Shown here: piece after piece, positions 49,907 through 60,000 of the stretch
How positions within the stretch are numbered: the first letter of the stretch is position 1
Layout of the letters: each line of letters begins with the position of its first letter
Assembly: GCA_012295275.1 (NCBI GenBank)
Contig: CM022670.1
Span: 24,256,255 to 24,316,254, forward strand
DNA: 60,000 bases
Origin: Chrysomallon squamiferum
Lineage: Eukaryota; Mollusca; Gastropoda; Neomphalida; Peltospiridae
Direction: 5' to 3'
Notes under the pieces: generated by a model
What the model was told of the DNA's origin: nothing
The model's database searches: none
What the model saw: only the letters and a program-made list of their open reading frames with translations
Position numbers and translations under genes: made by a program

Positions 49907-52276
49907 CATTATCATTATTATTGTTATTGTTATTGTTAGTATTATTGTTAGTATTGTATAAAAAAAACTATTTTTATAGACTATGTAAAGTTGGCCTTCA
50001 CTACATAAATTATTAAATTGTGCCATGCCTATAAATGTGAAATGTATGAATTTCTTTGGGGTTTTTATTATTTAATAAGTGTATATTAATTAATTATTTA
50101 TTTATTTATTCATAGGGAGCAGGCATGATTTTAGCATTAGAATCATCACTTCACAAAGACATCAGATTCAAGTTTAAAAAGTAAGTATATTAAAGTCTGC
50201 CAATTGCTGTGTGATAATGATTTGTCTAAAAAAAGAATCATTTTACTTACAATTTGCTATTTTATTTGGTTTGAGCAATATAAAATTATTAATAACAGAT
50301 TATGACAACTGTATAAAAAATCTGAAGATGGCCATTTTATCCCTATAAAACTGGAAGAACAGACTGATTGTTGCAGTTTGTCAGCAAACATTGATGTCAC
50401 AACTACAGAATAAAGGCCAAACCAGATATTTTTACTTGTAATCATATTTATTAATTAAAACTTAAGGCAAAAAAAACAAATTAAAATATATCTTAAAAGT
50501 ATGCAGCAGAAAACATAGAGAATATTTCATTTCTTTTCTTCTTTTAAAAAATTAAGAAGAAATATTTATATTTGTGCTTGTATGTGTGTATGAGAGAGAG
50601 ATAGAGAATCAACTTTTTATTATTGTTGTCGTTTAGTTGTTTTTATTATTATATGATTTGAAATATGAATATTATAATTGTTTTTTTTTTAATGTTTCAG
50701 ATTTTTTATTTGTACAATGGCTATAGTTACAACGCTGTATATAACATTTGGAGCATGTGGGTACCTGGTAAGTAAACACATGCTGTTGTGATAATTTATT
50801 TACCAGAATGGAACATGAAACACCAAATACTACAAGAATAATAAAACACATTTATATTTTTTTTATAATTTATACACGTTTTGTGTTCTAAAAGACATTA
50901 TGGTTTTAGTGTGAATGTTAGTATGTATGTTTATTCATAAGCAGTCACACACACACACACACACACACAATGGTCAGTAAGTAAAATTAATTTAAAATTA
51001 AACGTAATTTATTTACAGCTAAATTAACACTTGGGTTATTATTATTATATTTGAAATTTTAAAGTAATTTATTGACATTTTGGTCTATTTTATAGTACTT
51101 TACAGTATCCATTTATCTTTTAAATTCTTGTCTCTTTTATTTTTCAGTCTTTTGGACCAGAAACAAATCAAATAATTACTCTAAACTTGCCAAAAGGTTT
51201 GTTTTGCATTTAGCTTTTCATTTTACAGATTAAGGAATTATATTAAATTATTTTAAATTATCTGTATGCAAATAAAAATTATGGTCAAATTTGATTTATG
51301 CATAAAATATACCTTTCCAGTCAGATTACAAGTCTGAATGTTAATTGTTAAGAATTTCAGGTATATAGTTAATACAATGCAAAATATTACTATAATGAAA
51401 CATTAGGTTTAAGACACTTGCTAGTTATATTTTTAATGTCTAAAATAATAGATCTCTTATTATTAATATAAAAATGTAGAGAATAAATTAATAACAAAGC
51501 CATTGATATTTAAGTTAAAAATGGGATAATAAATATAAAATATATATTTTTCAGTTGTGTATTTTTTATTAATTTTTATTTATTTATATTGGTTTTAGGT
51601 CAGTCTGTTGACTTCAGTATGATGGTGAAATCATTTCTGTGTTTAGCTCTTTTCTTCACCTATCCTAGTAAGTTTATAATTTACTTGTTTGTTACTGTAA
51701 GATAATAACCATCCAATAACTCAGATATTACATCTTTAAGATTAATATAACTGTGATATAATATTTTATAGATTTTTTGCATTTAAACATTTGTTCATTT
51801 GTATGCCCTTACCTTTTTAAACTTATCAATGTAAATAAAAAGCTGTATAGTTTCAGATATGTGTCTTTAGATCTGTCATTAATTGAAACACACTAATACA
51901 CATGCAGTGTTATTATAAAAGAAATGTATACACAAATTATATGTACTTTTATCCAAATTAATTCTGGGTATATTTCACAGTTTTAACAATAGCTTTGCTG
52001 ACACTTTAATTTTATTTGTCTGCTTATTTCATAATTTAATCACACTGATATATATAATCAGTTCTATCATTAAATTTAGAATTTGTATTTTCAAATCTTT
52101 ATCTTTTCTTAATTCCAGTCATGATGTTTCCAGTAACGAAAATTTTAGAGAGATATTTTTTGCCTGATGCAGATAAACAGTATTGGAAAGGAGTAAGTAT
52201 ACTCGGATGTTATCTTTGGTGTTATGTAGAAACAGACTGAATTCTTTTTAAACTATAAAGTGTTTGTTTATTTATT

Positions 52277-52366
<90 letters not shown>

Positions 52367-53919
52367 GCTATTATTATTTCAGAATATGATGCGAGCTATT
52401 CTGGTTGTTGTCACCGGATTCATTGTTATGGCAATACCAAATTTTGCTACTTTGATGGCTTTGATAGGTGCCAGCTGCTGTACTCTGCTTGCCTTCATAT
52501 TACCAGGAATATTCCACTTGAAAGTTTTTAATATGTAAGTAAAAATAAAACACACATTTTAGTAAACATGAAACTTCTGTGGTTTAATAGGTAACTGTTG
52601 CCATACTTTCCTTCAGGAATCTTTCACTGAAAGTTTAATGAGAAAGTTAAAAATAAATTACTAAAACATATTTGATTAAAACAATGTTCAAACGTCTTTC
52701 TGTTCCGATTTCTAATTCAAATTTTTCTGTAAATAGGCTGCTAAACATTTTGGCCTTTGCTTGTACAGGTATGCAACCCATATATCTGGGAAGGTGGAAT
52801 AAGAGGTGACCTGGATTTCTGAATTAACCATTTTTTTTTTTTTTTACAAAGCCTTTAGAAATGCTAAAATATAAAGAATGAAACTGTATTTAACAGATAC
52901 ATATTAATAACTTCAAATTTTTCTGGTAATCAGTTTTGTCAAATGTGGATACATTGCTACCTGTACATTATTACTGAACTATCTGTAAAAGACTCTGAAC
53001 ATACAACCAACCTCCTTAGGCCAGCTATACCAGTGAGTTATCATGTGTTAGAATTACTTTCTACACAAAAACATTGCTCAGTGGTTGGAACCAGGATTGA
53101 GATATCATTGGTCACAGAACAACTCATCTTCAGCCACTTGTTCAGTTACGTCCCACAAAGACATTGCGCCAGTATTAAAGGGTACACACACTTCTGTGTT
53201 TGGGAAAGTGTATACAAACAATCCCTTCTTGCTAATGGAAAAACTGACAGTTGTATGGATTTCTTATCTCATTATCTATATGGTCTTTAAATATTCCTAT
53301 TAATTAATATGCCACATTACTGTAGTTAAAAATGTAACGAGAGCCTTGCTAAATCAGACATTTCTTTCTTTCCTTCCTGCTTAGTATATTGCTTTCTGAA
53401 TAACCATTCATCAATTGTAGAATTTTGTTTTTCTGTCTTCTTTCTTTCTTTCTTTCTTCCTTTATTTCTTTTATTTTTATTATTATTTTTTTTTTTTTTG
53501 ATGGTCAACTTCATTCTCTATCTATTACTTATATATTCTGTTTCAGATCCCTCACATGGACTCAGCGACTGATCAACTGGGCGTTAATTATTCTGGGAAT
53601 TGCAGGGTAAGTGACTCTGACCAGGTAGAGTCGTCTATCCCTAATCACAATGCTAGGTTTATAAAACTTCAGACTTGTTCACTGTTTAAAGTAAGATGAT
53701 ATAAGCTCTACGTTTGAACTTTGCTGTAAAATTGGTGATGTTAAAATATAGTTTTTACAATCCTGGGTACACAGTGTTAAAAAACAAAGAAAGAACCCAA
53801 TAGAGTCATGCAGCTCAAATTCTAATTCTTTAAACTCATGTAGATGTTATTTGTTACTTCATGTATATATATATATGATGGCCACTTGAATAGAGGTTGT
53901 TTATTGTAAAATATATCTG

Positions 53920-53957
<38 letters not shown>

Positions 53958-54210
53958 ATATATATATATATGCATATTGTATGTACACTGTAAGTAAATT
54001 GTATTACCTGTTGTTTGTTACAGGACCATTGTTGGAATGTGGGATGCTTTGAGACGAATAGCAGAACCAAGTCTAACGACTCAGATCAAACCTTTTACTA
54101 CACCTCACAGCTTAATAAACACAACAGCATCTTCCATGATTTCAACACTGGCAACAGCTCTACTTAATTTTACTGTAACACCATCACCAGCTCCTAACAC
54201 AACCCTGTAG
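36944..54210 (+). CDS. Amino-acid transporter, Aa_trans family (AVT3/SLC36-like), 17 exons, 492 aa
   Basis: Predicted proton-coupled amino-acid transporter, probably of lysosomal or plasma membrane. Exons: 36944-37063, 37422-37471, 37952-38147, 40224-40251, 41279-41344, 41906-41972, 42750-42830, 43509-43586, 49701-49770, 50116-50180, 50701-50767, 51148-51196, 51599-51667, 52119-52192, 52383-52534, 53547-53606, 54024-54210. All junctions are GT-AG, and phases join without a stop to give 1479 bp. Family signatures include F-I-G-A-G-V-L-G-L-P-Y-A-F in span 1, Y-G-D-V-G before span 3, and I-Y-C-Y-E-G-A-G-M in span 6. I count 11 hydrophobic spans. A charged loop of about 50 residues lies between spans 2 and 3. 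The C-terminal tail has three N-x-T sequons. The longest intron is 43587-49700. The start is the first ATG of exon 1 (M-A-V-G-G). A SLC36-like assignment is more certain than substrate. Confidence 0.9.
40535..41222 (+). repeat. Degenerate (ACT)n and (ATC)n tracts in transporter intron 4
   Basis: About 550 bp of mostly TACTAATACTAC-type repeats with interruptions, then ATT-rich sequence and a cleaner ATC tract (about 41170-41220). It lies immediately before exon 5. Confidence 0.9.
41561..41812 (+). repeat. Two adjacent tandem duplications in intron 5
   Basis: A 75-bp unit occurs twice (from 41561 and 41636), followed directly by a 51-bp unit occurring twice (AGATTGATAAG at 41711 and 41762). 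Copies are nearly identical, so both events are recent or reflect assembly repetition. Confidence 0.85.
42378..42680 (+). mobile_element. Decayed pogo/Tigger-like non-autonomous element
   Basis: The left end CAGGTTGAGAATCC, followed by TTTATCTGAAATGC and preceded by TA, is mirrored at the right by GCATTTTGGATAAGGGATCCTCAA. This gives inverted ends of about 25 bp with a few mismatches. The length of about 300 bp is typical of a MITE. The ends resemble those of pogo/Tigger-type DNA transposons as I recall them. The family name is not certain. It lies in intron 6 of the transporter just before exon 7. Confidence 0.5.
45618..45745 (+). repeat. Compound CA/TA/TG microsatellite
   Basis: Alternating pyrimidine-purine tracts including TGTGTATATATACACA, able to form hairpins or cruciforms. 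It lies in the large intron 8. Similar tracts occur at 44535-44563 and 47239-47360. Confidence 0.9.
47664..47812 (+). repeat. (ATT)n/(ATC)n tract in intron 8
   Basis: Trinucleotide repeats reading as poly-Asn/Asp on the minus strand. No gene is supported here. Confidence 0.9.
52264..52378 (+). repeat. (TTA)n tract abutting exon 15 acceptor
   Basis: About 35 TTA repeats run up to the acceptor TTTCAG at 52377-52382, so this microsatellite forms the polypyrimidine region of the exon 15 splice site. Length variation here could affect splicing. Confidence 0.9.
53928..53956 (+). repeat. (ATCT)n microsatellite
   Basis: Short tetranucleotide tract in the last intron of the transporter gene. Confidence 0.9.
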
Positions 54211-57200
54211 TTTTTTGTGAATAATGGCACAAGTTGTATTTATTTTTAATATAAAGAAGGGAAGTAATAAGAGGAAAAAAACATATTTATAATTTTATAT
54301 GTAAATTTTAATTTCTTTTCTCATTTAAATTGTCTCTTTCTCTTTTTCTTTTTTTTAAAAATAGGTTTGGCTTTATTTGGGTTTTTTTTTTGGTTGTTAT
54401 TTTGCTCTTTGGGATTTATTTATAAATACAAGCAATTTCTGAACATATTTTTAGTCACATTATAACATTTTATTAGATATTAACACATTTTGAATCAATC
54501 ATAATTAATAATAAATGTAATGTGTGATTACAAAGTGGAATTTAACACTTAAGGAGTTGAAGATTAACACACAAATATTTAATATATGCACATATTCTCT
54601 TGATGGATTTGTTTTATTTATTTTTATTTTTAAATTTGTTTTCTGGGATTTAGAAAATGGCTGACTGAGAGACTAGAAAGGTCAGACAAGGAGCTGTAAT
54701 TATGTGTTAATAGTATCTTTGCTAGTCAGGCAGTTTTACTTACTGGAAAAATAATATCCTTGACATTACTTATGCTGATTACATAATCAGGAAGACACAA
54801 AGTTCTGCTAAAACTAGAAGTGGTTTAAATTCTATTTTACAATCAAAATGTATTTTTGTAAAAAGTGATATACAGTATTTAGTTTAAATAATTTTTATTT
54901 CTGTTCCAGTTTAAAATCATTGCAATTTATAACATGATGATGCAGTAATATTAGTCATGACACTGTTCAATAATCCACATAATGTTTTAGCCATGTTTTT
55001 ATGCTGTGTTTAATTTTCTGTTTAACTGATACAAAGACATGGGTTTTTTTTCAGTTTATCCATGTAAAATGTTTGAGATACAAATTAAATATTTCACTTT
55101 ATCCTGACACACAAGGATAATGTTTGAGGTTATTCTGGATTATAAAACCTGTCCTTTGTATATAATCTTTTTTTTTTATGTCGAGCAATCAAGACTATAG
55201 ATCAAATTTCAAAGTAGTGTTTAAATCAATCCACATTTTAGATGGAAATCCAATTACCTCAGATTTTATTTTTCACCAATTTTGCATGCAGATACTAGGA
55301 TTTTATAGCCAAAGAAAAATCTTAAAATGCAATTTTTAAATTTCTTAATATTCTGCATCTAGTACAGTGTTTTTTTGATAAATTGAAATTAAGCAGCTTA
55401 AATTTAATTAATTTTTTTTTTTTATTATTTCTTTAATATTTTCACATTGCAAACCATGTTCTAAATCAATAATTATTTTCAAGAAGTGGATGCTTCAAAA
55501 AAAAAAAAAATCATCTATTTTTATACATAATGCACCAAACACTGATTAGTTCATTTATTTAACTTTTTGACTTCAGACATTTGCCCAAAATATTTATTTA
55601 TTTATTTATTTTTTTTATTGTTTTTAATTTAGTCATGACATTTATTTACGGCTTTTCTGTGATACGGGAGATAAAAGTTTGTAGCTCAATTGTATAGTTA
55701 TGATTTATTAATACAGTGGTAATATACAGTAATATTTTAATACATAATCATTTTTAAAAATATAGATAAAAGCTGTGCTTTTAGACTGTAACAAGAAACT
55801 GAGATATTTAAGAGAGTCCTTTAAGTTTTACATATGCACACACACACACATAAAGATTATTTTGTTATTACACTGTGACAGTGAAAATAGTGATCATTTG
55901 AGATAAACATCATGCACATATTTTGAATATATTTATTTATGAACTTTGAATTTGTGATTTAGAAATCTGTGTCTGTATATAAATTGTTTTTAATTAGGTT
56001 GAGTCCTGTAAATATTCATACTTTGTGCTTTTTCATTTTATTTTTTTAAATGGAATTCCTTTTTCAGTTTGTATTCATGCCTTTTTTTTTTTTTTTTTTT
56101 CAATCATTCTGAATTATATAGTATTGTTAGATGCTTACTTATTTTTTTATGAATATATTGGACAACAAATGCTAGGGGGCATGATATATTTTCATATGTA
56201 TAAAATTTTCATTCAAAACACGATTATTTTGTGGACCAAAATGTATTGCTGTTGTTTGTGACAGCATTCAGTGGAAACACAGATATTAAAACAATATCAC
56301 CAAATATTACATAGATGCAATTCTGTTCAGTATATAAATGTACTTATTATATAGATATATTTTATTGTGATATACTTGTCTGCATGTGTATTGTTCTGTG
56401 AGTGGTCTTTTTGTGGGTCTTGTTAATCTTGGTATTTCATTTTATTTATATTCACATATTTTGATATATTTACACTGCATTTTAAGCAGAAATTAATTTT
56501 TTTTTTTTTTTTTTTTTTTTTGTGTAAAAAGGTGTATAGTTCTTAATCCATGACAGCATTTTGTTTTCATTTTGCAAACAGTTTATTTATTATTTGGAAT
56601 AACTTTGTTATATATAATGCTATAAGTCTGTAACATGAATGTATAAATACATTCGTTCTTTTATGCAATGTTACAAACTTACAGCCTTTATCTAGAATAC
56701 ATACATGCACAAATTATGCAGGTCTTCTTTTTTCCTAAAAAATTTCCAGGCAGAAAATAATTTGGCAAAATGATTTATCTTCACTTTGTTTATATGTATG
56801 TCTCAAATGTCTCTATGGATTTTGTTTTTTTATTTTTATTAAATAACAAATTTATTTTATAAGTTTAAAGGGTTAGTTGTAAGTGCTATTAAAATTATAT
56901 ATACACAGTGGTTCCTATGTTGTATGGACACCCTTGGGGCCAAGCAAAATGTCCCTACATTGCAGGACTCTCCTCTCATCAGAGGGATAAAAATTACAGA
57001 CAAACTTTCTGAACTTATTTACAGGCTTTGTTCACATCCATCACTCAAGGAACCACAACAGAAATAAATCATCATGGATGGACATTGCTGGACATTGCCT
57101 TAGCCAGTATCACAGCTTTTTCCTAAAACACAATTGCAAACATATCAAGATTATTGATGGATATAAATAAAATTTATTTTGCAAGTTACAAAACTCGTAA

Positions 57201-57731
57201 TAAGCATACGGTATATTTATGTTTTATGAAAATATTGCTTTTGGAACCCAAACAGAGCTCCCATTTCTGACCCACCATCTTTTCAGCCTCAAAAGTCAAC
57301 TAAGATTCAGAGTTTACAAAGCATAAATATGCTTAGAATAATTTGGAATTATTGAAATTATGTACTAAATGGTTTAAACTTGTATGGTTTGGTGATTGCA
57401 GTTTGCAGGATCTTGTGATTTGACAAAATGACTCTCCCTGCATGCTCAGCGCAGTGCAAAAACGGGTGATGCCAACTTTAAAAATAGTGTATAAGCTCCT
57501 ATACAATAAAACATTTTTATTTTGGACAATACAAATCCATACTGGTATGGCTGTTCACTTTAGCAGTGAAATAATAATTTAAAAATGTTCTCCTGGTCTG
57601 CATTCAGCAGGTGTGAACTTTTCTCACAGACATTTCCACTGAAAAGCAGTCAGGACTCAGAAAAGTGTCCATATATCATAGGTGGCTGCTCATCTCAGAT
57701 TCTGCTAAAGACAGGTACCACTGTGTATGTA

Positions 57732-57780
<49 letters not shown>

Positions 57781-60000
57781 CAATATTGAGTCGAACATAA
57801 GTTATTTTACTTCTCAACTTATTTTTTTTTTAAATTGCCCAAATACTAATTTATTTTAAGCTTAAAATCAAGAAATGTTTCCAAATTTAAAAACAGAAAC
57901 ATTTCTAAAATTTGTTCATGCATCACTGAATTTTATTTTACTTAAAGTTTGTGGATTTAATATTAATTTATTTTCAATATTTTCAATTAAAAAAAATCAT
58001 CTTAACACCTTACTTAATTCTTGTTTATATCTGAACTGTAAATTCAGTACTCATTAGAAAAATGATGAATAAAATTAAAGTCTACACAGCTGATTATATA
58101 TATTGGAATTATTTGTTAAATATAATTGTGTTTTTCTTAATCTTTTTCTTTCTGTGCAGAATTAAATTTATTTTATCAGTATGTTGTACGTACTGAGTGG
58201 TGGTATGTAACTGGTAAATAATACTTGCAAAATTGTATAAAATTACCTTTAAAGATGTTTTATTTTTCTCTTGAAATATCAAAGATCGAAATTAATATCA
58301 AATGACATTACGATTATTTATGATGTGAAACCAGTGATGGTAATGTAGTAGCTTAGAATGGGTATTTTAAAACAAGATTAATAAATATATTAACAATATA
58401 TTTTTGTTTGTGATGAATAAAATATGTTTTTATTTCATGTGACATTTTACATTTTAACAGATGTCTGTGACAAATAAACATCAGAAAGTGTTGATATTTG
58501 ACATCAAGAGTTAACAATAAAAACATTCCGACAAAATGGCATATTTTCTGAAATCCTGAATAATAATTGTTTCTCACCTGTCACTGATATGGCAGCCCCA
58601 GAAAACTCACTCTAGGCTGTTTTTGGGGCCAGGCTTAAAGCACTCCCCACATCCCCAAAATACTCTGATCTCTGAAAAGGCACGATGCATTGTATGCTAA
58701 TGCCAAACCCTGTTGTTATTAATAATTCCTTTGAAAGCATTCTTTGATATGATATAACATAGATACATTATTGAATTATATTCATGTTGATGGGTTTATT
58801 TATTTTTTTGTTTGTTTTTGTTTTGTTTCAGGTAATCCCTAAAAGGGTGCCTCATTTATTTACAAGCCTACCTGTGGCTGGGTATCCTTGAACAATAAAA
58901 TTATATATATATACAATAAAAAGGTGTTGTGCATGCAGTGTTCCATTGTTTAAAAAGTGTTTTCTAAGATCTAAATAATATTACCCGGTCTGAAGATTAG
59001 CCTCTTTAATAATAGAAAGACTGGATCTAGTTCTCACACTAACATTCTGAGTTACTGATTTGGATCTAAGAGTAAAGAAAGTATAGAAAAAAATAACTAA
59101 ACCAATGTCAGGTAGGCCCATTAAACATAGAAGTAGCTATCAGAATCTGAACTGTAATCCAAAGGAATGTTAGTACAATGGCTCCCTCTAGACACTGGTT
59201 GTTTAGACTAAAAGGCAGTTCAAGTGCAGCAAAATACTGAGTTAACCTTTATAATATATATTACAGTGAACTTTAGTCTGTTTAGTTTTAAAGCTATTTA
59301 GCTTGTACTGGGTTGTTTTTATCTACCTTTTTTCATTTTGCCATTATAGTTTTTAAAAACATACATACAAATTTTAAATTATAATCATAAGCATTCAGGA
59401 GTGTATACAAATACGCTTTTTCACTTATTATACAAATTATTGTCATTAATGAAACTATTGCTTAAATCAGCTAATTTTTATGAATGTACGTTTTAAATTC
59501 TATTTAAATATATAGGCCTACATGACATGGGGAAGTGTTTTGAGGTTCCTACACCAGCATTTTAACTAATGAACTCTTGGGTTGTACATCTGTCTTTGTA
59601 TGTCTAGATAGGAAACAAGTGTTTTCCTTTTTAACCTGATCAGTCACGACATCTGTATGTAATAAAAAAAAAAATCTTTTATCTTACTCATCTCACACAA
59701 ATGTCCTTGTTTTTCCAGAAGGCAAACATTTTATCTGTCATTTTTTTCTTGATTGTACCAGGAGGAAGCTTGAAGCTATAAGTCATCTCTGATTTCTTTC
59801 TGCTACTGTTGAGATAAAATCAGAACATGTAATTAAGCTCAGTTGTTACAGATATGGTCTGTAGCTAATAGTTTCCAGATCTACAGTTTAAATAGGGCAG
59901 GAGGACCAATGTTTAGGGAAATGTAGACTAATTTTGTAGATGAATTTTAACATTAAAAAAAAAAAAACATAAATAAAAAATGTTAAAAATAAATAAATAA
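54211..60000 (+). other. Transporter 3' UTR and downstream flank
   Basis: No further coding exon is recognised. The 3' UTR end is uncertain: AATAAA-type hexamers occur at many points, for example near 58068, 58893 and 58911, so the UTR could extend over 4 kb or end much earlier. A less AT-rich block lies at 58590-58690. Poly(T) runs occur at 56082-56100 and 56498-56521, and a (GT)n tract at 57736-57772. Confidence 0.5.
56906..57688. mobile_element. Possible inverted-repeat element (about 780 bp)
   Basis: CAGTGGTTCCTATG and the following TTGTATGGACAC at 56906-56931 match, in reverse complement with several mismatches, GTGTCCATATATCATAGG and the CTG-ending sequence at 57665-57688. I see no transposase and no clear target duplication, so this may be a decayed MITE or chance. 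Confidence 0.25.

Noticed and set aside
52943-53290. 115-codon ORF in transporter intron 15
   Set aside because: Lies between well-defined exons with no compatible splice sites. A tRNA-like B box seemed possible near 53080 but does not fit the consensus.

Overview
This window is AT-rich animal nuclear DNA, packed with microsatellites and homopolymers. It holds intron-containing genes and tandem Toll-like receptor (TLR) genes. The receptor type (one C-terminal cysteine cluster, a nearly intronless coding region and lineage-specific tandem copies) and the repeat style fit a lophotrochozoan, most likely a mollusc. That assignment is inference; no marker gene fixes the species. No rRNA or tRNA gene and no CRISPR array was found.

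Layout. Positions 1-3.24 kb are non-genic AT-rich flank. From about 3.25 to 35.85 kb lies a five-unit tandem array with a period of roughly 6.1-6.7 kb. Every unit carries a TLR gene on the minus strand (stops at 4868, 11675, 18123, 25276 and 31666), a non-coding first exon and promoter block upstream of it, and a 114-bp plus-strand small ORF with a signal-peptide-like N-terminus (six copies). TLRs A, C and E are intact at 875 aa. B and D each carry a single-base deletion that breaks the frame. Units 1-3 also share a 461-bp insertion, a duplicated promoter exon and a TIR-only remnant that lost 45 codons in frame. Units 4-5 share a different insertion of about 340-360 bp next to the stop codon. 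Array ends near 3.25 and 35.85 kb have the same junction sequence, so the array appears complete.

From 36.94 to 54.21 kb a 17-exon plus-strand gene can be assembled in frame from GT-AG splice sites. It encodes a 492-residue, 11-span amino-acid transporter of the Aa_trans family (AVT3/SLC36-like). Its introns are full of microsatellites and contain a decayed pogo/Tigger-like element. From 54.2 to 60 kb lie the likely 3' UTR and intergenic DNA, with one possible further inverted-repeat element.

The most notable points are these: the TLR paralogs differ far more in the cytoplasmic TIR domain (about 22% of residues) than in the ectodomain (about 5%), with changes in the BB loop; a small secreted-peptide-like ORF sits divergently beside the TLR promoters; a TIR-only remnant has its own promoter exon; and one stretch in unit 3 looks scrambled, possibly by assembly.
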